Below are positions 1 through 6,528 of a stretch of DNA of 8,798 nucleotides, one piece after another (position 1 is the stretch's first letter; every line of letters starts with the position of its first letter). The notes below the pieces were generated by a model. That model worked only from the letters and a program-made list of their open reading frames with translations, was not told the DNA's origin and searched no databases. Source of the stretch: a bacterium (lineage in GTDB: Bacteria; Planctomycetota; UBA11346); assembly GCA_020049615.1 (NCBI GenBank), contig JAIFKN010000172.1:1-8798 (forward strand), in the 5' to 3' direction. Made by a program: the position numbers and the translations under genes.

Positions 1-2
1 TG

Positions 3-332
3 TTCCTCGCCTGCGTCGGCCTGCTCTCGGCGCAGGGCTTCGTGCACTACGCCTTCAGCTCCCAGGGAGCGCTGTGGATCGGCTGCGCCCTGGCCATCGC
101 CATGCTGCCGCTGCTGACCGTCGGCATCATCGCGCGGCTGTTCTTCAAGGAGAACTACACCGCGCTGATGGGCGTGCTGGCCGGTTCGTGCACCGACCCG
201 CCGGCCCTCGCCTTCGCCAACGGCACCGCCGGCAACGAACTGCCCGGCCTGGCCTATGCCACGGTCTATCCGCTGACCATGCTGCTGCGCGTGGTCGGGG
301 CCCAGATCTTCGTCCTCGTATGGCTGGCCTGA
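3..332 (+). CDS. AspT/YidE/YbjL-family membrane transporter, C-terminal end (5' partial)
   Basis: The reading frame is open from the left edge and ends at TGA 330-332, leaving the last 109 residues of a protein that is normally about 550 residues long. Two long hydrophobic stretches are seen, at about residues 24-45 and 85-108 of the fragment. Between them lies the conserved signature GSCTDPPALAFAN followed by AYATVYPLTMLLR. This is the closing part of the second repeat in the aspartate:alanine exchanger family (Asp-Al_Ex, 'YidE/YbjL duplication'). Known members are inner-membrane antiporters, AspT being the characterised aspartate/alanine exchanger. The substrate here cannot be told from the fragment. 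The regulator at 421 follows on the same strand after 88 bp, so co-transcription is possible. Family assignment is fairly sure; substrate is unknown. Confidence 0.85.
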   Translation, partial: FLACVGLLSAQGFVHYAFSSQGALWIGCALAIAMLPLLTVGIIARLFFKENYTALMGVLAGSCTDPPALAFANGTAGNELPGLAYATVYPLTMLLRVVGAQIFVLVWLA

Positions 333-406
333 ACATCGCGGGGCCACGACGGCGAATCATGGCGACCAATCGATGCGAATATCCGCTTTCCCTGTGCGGC
401 TTTGGC

Positions 407-412
407 AGGAGG
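407..412 (+). promoter_or_regulatory. Shine-Dalgarno AGGAGG fixing the Rrf2 start
   Basis: A perfect AGGAGG lies 8 nt before GTG 421. It favours this GTG over the in-frame ATG at 373, which would add 16 residues not typical of the family. The protein from 421 begins with the characteristic Rrf2 opening ISQTAEYALRA. Confidence 0.85.
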
Positions 413-420
413 ATGACGCC

Positions 421-858
421 GTGATCTCGCAGACCGCCGAATACGCGCTTCGCGCCATCGTCTTCCTCGCCGACAACGCCGGCGAGGCGCACACCACCGA
501 GGAGATCGCCAAGGCCACCAAGGTGCCGGTCGGCTATCTCGCCAAGATCATGCAGGGGCTGTCACGCTCCCGCCTGGTCAACTCGCAGCGCGGACTGCAT
601 GGCGGCTTCACCCTGATCAAGGAGCCGAAGGAGCTGTCGATCTACGAGGTGGTGCAGGCGGTGGATCCGATCATGCGCATCGATCGCTGCCCGCTGCAGC
701 TCGAAGGGCACGGCGACGAGCTCTGCCCGCTGCACCGCACGCTCGACCAGGCCATGGGCCACGTCGAAGACCTGTTCCGCAAGACCACCGTCGATCAGAT
801 GATCAACCTGCCGGGGGCCAACCGGCCGCTGTGCTCGTTTCCGCGCAATCCTGCTTAG
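421..858 (+). CDS. Rrf2-family transcriptional regulator
   Basis: This is a 145-residue protein, the usual Rrf2 length, starting at GTG behind a perfect AGGAGG. The N-terminal winged helix-turn-helix is clear: ISQTAEYALRAIVFLA at the start, the helix-turn-helix region about residues 25-55 with VPVGYLAKIMQGL, and the wing RGLHGGFTL near 57-65. The dimerisation helix is about 104-120. Cytosolic DNA-binding regulators of this family (IscR, NsrR, RsrR, CymR) sense Fe-S status, nitric oxide or redox state, or act through a partner. Cysteines are at 90, 102 and 138, with His97 and His105 between or beside the first two. This CX11C arrangement differs from the three closely spaced cysteines of IscR and NsrR, so Fe-S binding is possible but not shown. 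The upstream transporter on the same strand may be its co-transcribed partner or target. The regulated genes are not identifiable here. Confidence 0.93.
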   Translation: MISQTAEYALRAIVFLADNAGEAHTTEEIAKATKVPVGYLAKIMQGLSRSRLVNSQRGLHGGFTLIKEPKELSIYEVVQAVDPIMRIDRCPLQLEGHGDELCPLHRTLDQAMGHVEDLFRKTTVDQMINLPGANRPLCSFPRNPA

Positions 859-1024
859 GGGCTCCGCCCCTACGGCCCTGCGGGCCTGTCCCCGCGGCCT
901 TTGTCGCGGCTCGATTCCGTCGCAAGCTCCGGAATCGTGGGCGGATGGGCTTCGCCCATTGTATCCGCCCACCGCCGCTTGGCGGCCGGTCCTCGCTGAC
1001 GCTGCGGCCAGGGCTCTGCCCTGG
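857..1024. repeat. Cluster of seven GC-rich hairpins
   Basis: Seven consecutive inverted repeats fill the gap after the Rrf2 gene. Their arms are 857-862/866-871 (6 bp, TCC loop, overlapping the stop codon), 874-878/882-886 (5 bp), 892-896/905-909 (5 bp), 912-919/930-937 (8 bp, perfect), 938-950/954-971 (13 bp with a 5-nt bulge and TTC loop), 972-976/981-985 (5 bp) and 1008-1014/1018-1024 (7 bp, TCT loop). No T-run follows any of them, so a classical intrinsic terminator is not supported, although the first could help end the Rrf2 transcript. The packing resembles REP-type or other dispersed palindromic intergenic repeats. No convincing gene lies in 859-1113 on either strand. Confidence 0.75.
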
Positions 1025-1056
1025 ACCCGGACCCGGACCCGGACCCGGACCCGGAC
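1023..1056. repeat. GGACCC hexanucleotide repeat, G-quadruplex motif on minus strand
   Basis: Five exact copies of GGACCC (1023-1052) and a partial sixth are seen. On the minus strand this gives GGG runs separated by TCC, meeting the G3N1-7 rule. Further GGG runs complementary to 1019-1021 and 1058-1060 extend it to seven. It lies about 60-90 bp upstream of the start at 1114, with the G-rich strand being the template for that gene. In shadow frames it encodes alternating Arg-Thr, Gly-Pro or Arg-Val, which I treat as meaningless. Confidence 0.8.
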
Positions 1057-1113
1057 GCCCGACGGGTCTGAACAGGCCCGCAACGCGCGAGGGGGGTCGG
1101 GCGTAGGAACTGC

Positions 1114-2196
1114 ATGCGCTCCAGCCTCCTCCTCCTGCTCGCCGTCCTTGCAGGCGCTGCCGATGTCGAACTGTCCCTGACCAACGGCCGTACCGTGCGC
1201 GGCGAACTGGTCAGCGAGAACGACGCCCTGATCACCCTGCGCAGCCGCTTTCCCGCCCGTGGGGCCGCCAAGCTGGTCGAGTCGGTCTACCCCAAGGGCG
1301 ACATCCTGAAGCGCAAGGAGCTGCCCAGCCCGGCCCAGCAGTACGAGGAGCGCAAGGCGCGCACCCCGGACACCGTGCCGGAGCAGTGCACCCTGGCCCA
1401 GTGGGCCTACGAGAACTGCCTGCGCGAACCGGCCAAGGTGCACGCGTTGCGCGTCCTTGAACTCGATGCCGAGAACGCCTGGGCCCGCCGCATCCTCGAC
1501 AACTGCGGCTACATCGAAGTCTCGGCGAAGTGGGTCGACGAAGCCGAGCACTTCAAGGCCAACAACCTGGTCCGCGTCGACGGCGAGATCATGCCCGCCG
1601 GCTTGGCCGAGGCGCGTCGCAGCTACAGCCGCGCCCGCCAAGCCTTCGAGACGTCCACGCGCAAGCTGGCCGAGGCGCGCGAAACCGTGGCGGGCAAGTC
1701 GGGCAGCGCCGCCAGCGCCGAGGCCAAGGCCAAGGAGGCGGCGGCCCAGGCCGAAGCGCTGAAGAAGACCATCGAGGAGGCCGAGAAGGCCCTGGCCGCC
1801 GCGCGCGAGGAACCGGTCGGCCGTGGCGACGAGGAGCGCAAGGCCCGTCAGCAGGCGATCGAGGGCGCGAGCAAGCGCCTGAGCGAAGCGCGCGTCCAAC
1901 AGAGCGAGGCGAAGAAGACGGCCGACAAGGCCAAGCAGACCGGCAGCAGCGACAAGGCCTCGGCCGAGCGGGCCAAGACGGCCATCGTCGAACTGGAGGC
2001 CGCCGTCGCCAAGGCCGAGACGGAGATGAAGGCGGCCGCAGCCAAGCTGCCGGCGGATGATCCGCTGCTGACCAAGCCACCGACCGAGACGGCGCCGGCA
2101 GGCAAGGACGCGCCGCCCGCCGCTGACAAGCCCGAGCAGCCGGCCGAACCCGAGAAGCCGAAGGTCCGCCGCCTGCGCTCCGGCACCGGCGACTGA
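1114..2196 (+). CDS. Exported coiled-coil protein of unknown function, planctomycete-like
   Basis: This 360-residue protein starts at ATG 1114, with AGGA at 1105-1108 as a close ribosome site. Residues 1-15 (Arg, then a Leu-rich stretch ending AGA) form a Sec signal peptide. Residues 17-66 (DVELSLTNGRTVRGELVS onward) look like a small SH3/Sm-like beta domain. About 88-165 is a TPR-like helical pair followed by a Trp-containing segment (SAKWVDEAEHFKAN, then VRVDGEIMP) that resembles segments I associate with planctomycete secreted proteins. About 165-312 is a long Ala/Lys/Glu/Gln-rich coiled coil. Residues 313-350 are a Pro/Glu-rich linker and the end is basic (KVRRLRSG). Only two cysteines that could pair in the mature protein are obvious (92 and 102), plus Cys131. 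It probably acts in the periplasm, perhaps as a structural or scaffolding part. No enzyme motif is seen and no function is claimed. It stands alone and converges on the protease gene. Confidence 0.88.
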   Translation: MRSSLLLLLAVLAGAADVELSLTNGRTVRGELVSENDALITLRSRFPARGAAKLVESVYPKGDILKRKELPSPAQQYEERKARTPDTVPEQCTLAQWAYENCLREPAKVHALRVLELDAENAWARRILDNCGYIEVSAKWVDEAEHFKANNLVRVDGEIMPAGLAEARRSYSRARQAFETSTRKLAEARETVAGKSGSAASAEAKAKEAAAQAEALKKTIEEAEKALAAAREEPVGRGDEERKARQQAIEGASKRLSEARVQQSEAKKTADKAKQTGSSDKASAERAKTAIVELEAAVAKAETEMKAAAAKLPADDPLLTKPPTETAPAGKDAPPAADKPEQPAEPEKPKVRRLRSGTGD

Positions 2197-2200
2197 GGAG

Positions 2201-2218
2201 CGCGGGCTTCAGCCCGCG
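2201..2218. terminator. Perfect GC hairpin between convergent genes
   Basis: The arms CGCGGGCT and AGCCCGCG pair perfectly over 8 bp around a 2-nt centre, 4 bp after the stop of the 1114 gene. The hairpin sits in the 66-bp gap between two convergent genes, so it could end transcripts in both directions. There is no T-run on either side. It may instead be a dispersed palindromic repeat, since its GGGCTTC core recurs at 947-953. Confidence 0.45.
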
Positions 2219-2262
2219 TCGTCACGCGAACCAGAGGTCCGACCTCGTCATCGACGGTTGGA

Positions 2263-5200
2263 TCACGGGCTTCGCTCTGGGCGACCTGCGCGGACCTGCG
2301 TGCGTGCTGACCGGCGTCCCGCGAGCGGCAGCACCAGGCTCCCCAGCACGAGGAGTCCCAAGGCGCCCATGCCGCATCCGCCACCGCCGCCACCGCCGCC
2401 ACCGCCGTCGGACGACGTCCCGCCGCCTGTCGCCACGGCCTGGATGGTGATGGTGAGCGTTTCCGTGTCGGATCCGCCTGAATTGCTGGCCGTCAGCGTC
2501 ACCGAGGATGTCCCGATGGCGGTCGGAATGCCCGAGATGCGTCCCGTGGCCGCATTGACGCTCAGGCCTGCGGGAAGACCGGTGGCGGCGAAGCCCGTCG
2601 GGCTGTTGGTGGCCGTGGTCTGATAGGAGAACGCACTGCCAATGGTCCCGGTGGCTGTGGTGGCCGAGGTGATGACCGGCGCCGGCAAGCCGATCGTCGC
2701 GATGGTGACCGCCAGCACGGTGGAGGCCGTCGAGGTGCCATCCGAGACGGTCAGCGTCAGGTTGGCGGTCCCGGTCGGCGATCCGAACGCCCTGGTGACG
2801 GTCAGGGTCCGCGTCAGACCCGTCGTCGTGAGGCTCACGGCCGAGGTGGGCACGACGGCGGTGTTGCTGCTGGCCGTGGTGATGGTCAGGGAGGTGGCGG
2901 CGGTATCCGGATCCGCCAGGACGACCTGGGCCGTGGCAGGCGTGCCGATCTGGACCGTCATGGCCGGCGGGGCGCTGATCGACGGCGGCCCCACCTGCGA
3001 CAGGTTCAGCGTGGTCAGACCCTGCGTGGAGGACGTGAAGCCTGCCACGGCGATCCGATAGGTCGTGCCCGCGCTGGCGGTCCACTGCACCCGGCTGGTG
3101 CCGCCTCCACCGCTGTCGTCATCCTTGACCAGCTGGCTCAACCCGCCCACGGTGGAACCGGTGTAGACGGCCAGCACGGTATCGAAGGCCGAGCCGACCG
3201 TCGTCGCCGTGGCCAGGCCGGTGAGCGTCGGCGTCCAGGCATACCAGATCGAGGCCCCCGACGAGGAGTTCCAGTGCCCTGGCTCTCCCGTTTCCATGGT
3301 CGCGCCCACATTCGCCCCCGACAACGCTGCGGGCAGGCTGGTGATGACCACGGCGCTGGCGAAGTTGTCATTCGCCGGCGGCGGCAGACCCGCGATCGTC
3401 ACGGTCCCCGACTGCGGAGCATCCGTGACATAGGCGGTCATCTCGACGATGCGCAGGATGGCGGTCTCAGCCGACTCCGCGACGCCGTCCGCCGTCGCCG
3501 TCAGCACGAGGTCGGCCGAGGACGCACCCGCCGGGATCGTCACGGCCGTCGTGGTGCCGCCGCTCAGGGTGTATTCCGCAGTCGAGGCCGTGCCCGAGGG
3601 CGACAGGGTGACCGCCAGGGCGGCGGCGGTGTCGCCCGTGCGGCTGATGCGGTAGCGACCGGTATTGGTCGTCCCTTCATCAGCCTCGCCGTCGACCACG
3701 GTCAGGGAGACCCGCGGCTGCGCCGTCATGGTGATGGCGATGCCGGTCAGGTTGCTGGACACCGTCTGCGGCATCGCCGGCGACACCGTCGCCTGATTGA
3801 AGCCGTACTTCGCGGCCGTCAGCGTCACCGCCGCCCCGGCGGTGATGCCGGTGACGGCGAAGAAGCCCGCCGAATCGGTCAGGCATCCCCGGTAGGAACC
3901 GCCGGTGAGGCCATTGGACACCAGGACGCCGGCCAAGGGCGCTCCGCCCGGGCCCGTGACCGTGCCCGTCATCATGCGGGTGGCGGGTGAACCGACCGTG
4001 ACCACCTGGGTGGCGAGGGCGATGCCGCCCTTCATGTCCGAGACCGTCACCTGGACGGGATAGTACCCGGCGGTCGACCACGAGGTCGTCAGGGTGGAGG
4101 CGTTGGGGAAGATCGTGGTCTGGCCGGAGGTCCAGGCGAAGGCCCTGGTGTCGCCATCGGGATCCGCGGACGAGGCCGTCCAGGTCCCGGAGGCGCTCGT
4201 CGCCAGGCTGCTGGGACCCGACAGGGACACCGTCGGGTTCTGGTTGCCGGCGAAAGCCCCGATATTGACCCGCACCTGGGCCTGCCGCGGCGAGACCGCG
4301 GTGTCGATGCCCAGCAGCGTCACATGCAGGCCGAGGAGGCGGTCGGAGAAGGTGCGCCCCAGGGTCAACGGCGCATCGGTCTTCCCGGGAACCGTGCCAG
4401 GCGTCGTGTCGAACAGGAGATCCAGCTCGTCGGTGTTGTTGACGCCGTGCGAGGTGATCAGGACGCCCGACTGCACGTAGGCGTTGGAGGTGAAGCGTGA
4501 ACGGAAATCGATCCAGTAGCGGGCATCGGAGGTGTAGTCATCGAAGCGCTTGGGCAGCAGCACCTCGATGGCATGGCTGCCCGCCAGGGGCGTGATGTCC
4601 TGCGGGACGATGGTGTAGGTGCCCGAGGTGCTGGTCGAGATGACGTTGGCCGGCAGGAGCCAGTCCAGTTCCGCCTTGGCGCCGGGGCCGAAATGCTTGT
4701 CGCCGGCCGAGGCTGAACCCATGGTGTCAAAGTCGTTGCCGTACTCATTCATGACTCCGGGGCCGATCATCGACGCGGCGGCGGCGTTCCAGTAGTTGGC
4801 GTGCCAGAGGCCCAGGTTGTGGCCGAACTCGTGCGCGGCGACGCCGACCGAATCGGTCTTCAGCCAGGTACCGGAGCCGCCGACGTAGGCCAGGCCGCTG
4901 AAGCTGCCAGGGCCGCCATTGTAGCGGACGACATTGTGGTCGTAGCTGCTCGTGGCATGGCCGGCTGCGGCGGCCAGACCGAGCGCCTCCGTCCGCACCG
5001 CGTACTCGTCGGCATACTCGGCGGCCGTCTTGGACATGGTCACGGGCACGTAGGTGGCCGTGAAGCCCAGGAACGCGCCGTAGCTGACGGTCGGGAACCA
5101 CGCGTTCACCCCAGCGATGGTGCCTTCGGCGCCGATCACGGTCGGTGCCCCGGTGGTCTGGCCCGAGAAGGTCACGACCACGTACAGCACCGTCTTGGTG

Positions 5201-6069
5201 CCGGTCGTCCACGCCGAGGCCACCGGCATGTCGCGGGCCACGGGATCGCGCTCGACGGCGGCCGCATCCAGCTGCGCCAGATGGTTGGCGCAGCAGGTGT
5301 ACTGGATGGTCTTGCCGCTGACAAAGCCGTAGCCGGCCACCGGCGCTCCGGCATGCGCCCCCACCGCCGGACAATCACCGCCGGCCACCACCCGGTCGGC
5401 CGTCGGCTCGCCGGCTTCCAGAGGACGTCCCGGCCGGTCGCTGATGGCGGCCTCGGCATCGATGGCGATGCCCCAGACCGGGACCGGAGCCTTGGTGATG
5501 GCGCCGGCGCGGGCGCCGAACAGGTGGGCCGTCCGCGTCCGGTTGTCGCTCAGCGTCGTCACGGTGCGGCGCACGGCCGGCGCGGCCACGGGGGCCCCAT
5601 CGCCATCCTGCGATGGATACGAGGCGGCCGCCCGGATGGTCCCCTGGTCGACGATCGGCTCTTCCAGCAGGCCGATGATGGCCGGCGGCAAGGTGGCCCG
5701 GTCCAGCCACGACACCCGCTGGGCGATGGCGGCCGAGGGGTCGGTGCGGATCAGGTGCTTGAGGGCGGTCCGACGGGCCGTCGCGTGGGCGACCCCGTTG
5801 GCGATGGCCGCGTCGGACCGGTCCCCCGCGCGCCAGCCGACCAGCCACGCGGACCAGGCGTCGGCGTCGGCCTCACGGGAGACCGGCTCCGCGGAGGACG
5901 CCGCGACCTCCCGGCCGATCCCGGGCGTCGGCGCCACCGGCGCAGCCGCTTGCTCAGCCGCTGGATGTGGTGTCGCGGGGACGGTAGGATCGGACCGGTG
6001 GTCGGCCCGAGGGGGCATCGTGGCGCACCCGACCAGGAGGAGGCCGGGGAGCATGGCGAGCAGGCGCAT
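2263..6069 (-). CDS. Multidomain lipoprotein zinc metalloprotease, M11/gametolysin-like
   Basis: The protein has 1268 residues. A lipoprotein signal (MRLLAMLPGLLLVGC) puts the lipidated residue at Cys15; +2 is Ala, which suggests the outer membrane. A Pro/Ala linker and propeptide-like region run to about 290. The catalytic domain at about 290-600 carries HEFGHNLGLWH (His413, Glu414, His417, His423), with the Met-turn DTMG at 448-451 behind NEYGNDF, as in gametolysin-type metzincins. Then come a PKD-like domain (608-693), a carboxypeptidase-regulatory-like domain (700-781), Calx-beta (785-893), a PPC-like domain (898-1027), an Ig/cadherin-like domain (1028-1123) and a He_PIG-like domain (1126-1210). 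The end is ten glycines (1222-1231), Cys1232, a hydrophobic helix (1234-1250) and Arg1252-Arg1253, resembling GlyGly-CTERM, Synerg-CTERM or MYXO-CTERM sorting signals. It likely cleaves proteins or glycoproteins at the cell surface; substrate unknown. No clear Shine-Dalgarno precedes the ATG, but only this start gives the full signal peptide. Function class is sure; the exact peptidase family is less so. Confidence 0.92.
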   Translation of the reverse strand: MRLLAMLPGLLLVGCATMPPRADHRSDPTVPATPHPAAEQAAAPVAPTPGIGREVAASSAEPVSREADADAWSAWLVGWRAGDRSDAAIANGVAHATARRTALKHLIRTDPSAAIAQRVSWLDRATLPPAIIGLLEEPIVDQGTIRAAASYPSQDGDGAPVAAPAVRRTVTTLSDNRTRTAHLFGARAGAITKAPVPVWGIAIDAEAAISDRPGRPLEAGEPTADRVVAGGDCPAVGAHAGAPVAGYGFVSGKTIQYTCCANHLAQLDAAAVERDPVARDMPVASAWTTGTKTVLYVVVTFSGQTTGAPTVIGAEGTIAGVNAWFPTVSYGAFLGFTATYVPVTMSKTAAEYADEYAVRTEALGLAAAAGHATSSYDHNVVRYNGGPGSFSGLAYVGGSGTWLKTDSVGVAAHEFGHNLGLWHANYWNAAAASMIGPGVMNEYGNDFDTMGSASAGDKHFGPGAKAELDWLLPANVISTSTSGTYTIVPQDITPLAGSHAIEVLLPKRFDDYTSDARYWIDFRSRFTSNAYVQSGVLITSHGVNNTDELDLLFDTTPGTVPGKTDAPLTLGRTFSDRLLGLHVTLLGIDTAVSPRQAQVRVNIGAFAGNQNPTVSLSGPSSLATSASGTWTASSADPDGDTRAFAWTSGQTTIFPNASTLTTSWSTAGYYPVQVTVSDMKGGIALATQVVTVGSPATRMMTGTVTGPGGAPLAGVLVSNGLTGGSYRGCLTDSAGFFAVTGITAGAAVTLTAAKYGFNQATVSPAMPQTVSSNLTGIAITMTAQPRVSLTVVDGEADEGTTNTGRYRISRTGDTAAALAVTLSPSGTASTAEYTLSGGTTTAVTIPAGASSADLVLTATADGVAESAETAILRIVEMTAYVTDAPQSGTVTIAGLPPPANDNFASAVVITSLPAALSGANVGATMETGEPGHWNSSSGASIWYAWTPTLTGLATATTVGSAFDTVLAVYTGSTVGGLSQLVKDDDSGGGGTSRVQWTASAGTTYRIAVAGFTSSTQGLTTLNLSQVGPPSISAPPAMTVQIGTPATAQVVLADPDTAATSLTITTASSNTAVVPTSAVSLTTTGLTRTLTVTRAFGSPTGTANLTLTVSDGTSTASTVLAVTIATIGLPAPVITSATTATGTIGSAFSYQTTATNSPTGFAATGLPAGLSVNAATGRISGIPTAIGTSSVTLTASNSGGSDTETLTITIQAVATGGGTSSDGGGGGGGGGGCGMGALGLLVLGSLVLPLAGRRSARTQVRAGRPERSP
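2377..2407. repeat. Short tandem repeat encoding the polyglycine linker
   Basis: Three exact copies of the 9-mer CCACCGCCG occupy 2381-2407. On the minus strand they encode most of ten consecutive glycines (codons 2377-2406) just before Cys1232 of the metalloprotease. Such repeats can change length by slippage; changes of whole 3-bp units would only alter the linker length. Confidence 0.8.
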
Positions 6070-6528
6070 GGGCGGAGGCTAGAATCCGGTTCGGCCAGGT
6101 CGAGTCGCCGCAGCCGGCGGCCAAACTCACGGTCGGGCACCGTCAGGACCAACGGATCCGGATATCGCCAGGGCACGGCGCTGCTGGGCCTGCGCGGGCA
6201 GAAGCCTGGTTGTGGCAGGACGATGGACGGAGTCGGTGGGCAGAAGTGGAGGGTACAGCACGGTCCCGAGGGCCGTCAAGGCATGGTCGCGGCTGCTTGC
6301 CGCGGGATCCGATCGGTTTGCGGGACCTTGGGATGGTCGCCTGGGAACTGGCCGCTGGTCGCAGAGCACGGTGCCCCCCGTCAGAACTACGGCCACGTAC
6401 CCGCCTACCACGACGACACCAACGGTACCCGCTTCGTTCCCAGGTGTGTGACGCTGGCAGGGCCAGGTCTACACGGGGGCCGCATCAGCTGCCGGCGGGC
6501 TACGACGAAGCATGTGGAGATCGATTGC
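6070..6528. other. Divergent intergenic region, no gene supported
   Basis: This 459-bp gap separates the divergent metalloprotease and propeller genes and must hold both promoters, but I see no convincing -35/-10 pair. Several frames are open across it, as is common at this GC content. A minus-strand frame at 6127-6411 gives an Arg/Pro/Ser-rich sequence with no family features. A + strand stretch at about 6346-6444 shows strong codon bias and a plausible peptide (QNYGHVPAYHDDTNGTRFVP), in frame with the gene at 6529. It could be a gene remnant (see findings). Confidence 0.55.
6516..6519 (+). promoter_or_regulatory. Shine-Dalgarno GGAG fixing the propeller-gene start
   Basis: GGAG ends 9 nt before ATG 6529. 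Together with the signal peptide that begins there, it supports this start over the in-frame upstream ATGs at 6223 and 6283, which lack a signal peptide. Confidence 0.7.

Noticed and set aside
373..420. Upstream ATG start for the Rrf2 gene
   Set aside because: It would place the strong AGGAGG inside the coding region and add 16 residues before the typical family N-terminus.
1023..1056. CRISPR-like direct repeats
   Set aside because: The unit is 6 bp with no spacers; it is a simple tandem repeat.
562..1899. 445-residue minus-strand open frame
   Set aside because: It lies antisense to the Rrf2 gene and the 1114 gene, includes an Arg-Val run from the GGACCC repeat, and is Leu/Gly/Arg-rich without family features. 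It is a GC-driven shadow.
2201..2218. Classical rho-independent terminator
   Set aside because: No T-run follows on either strand, so termination is only plausible from the convergent layout; kept at low confidence.
2222..3085. 287-residue minus-strand open frame
   Set aside because: It overlaps the metalloprotease on the same strand in another frame and is His/Arg/Asp-rich, typical of a frame-shifted shadow of Thr/Ser/Gly-rich coding sequence.
3274..3990. 238-residue + strand open frame
   Set aside because: It is antisense to the PPC, Calx-beta and carboxypeptidase-regulatory-like domains, which are clear on the minus strand; its Arg/Gly/His-rich composition is that of a shadow.
6127..6411. 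94-residue minus-strand open frame in the divergent gap
   Set aside because: It has no clear ribosome site, no hydrophobic or motif features, an Arg/Pro/Ser-rich composition and mixed third codon positions.
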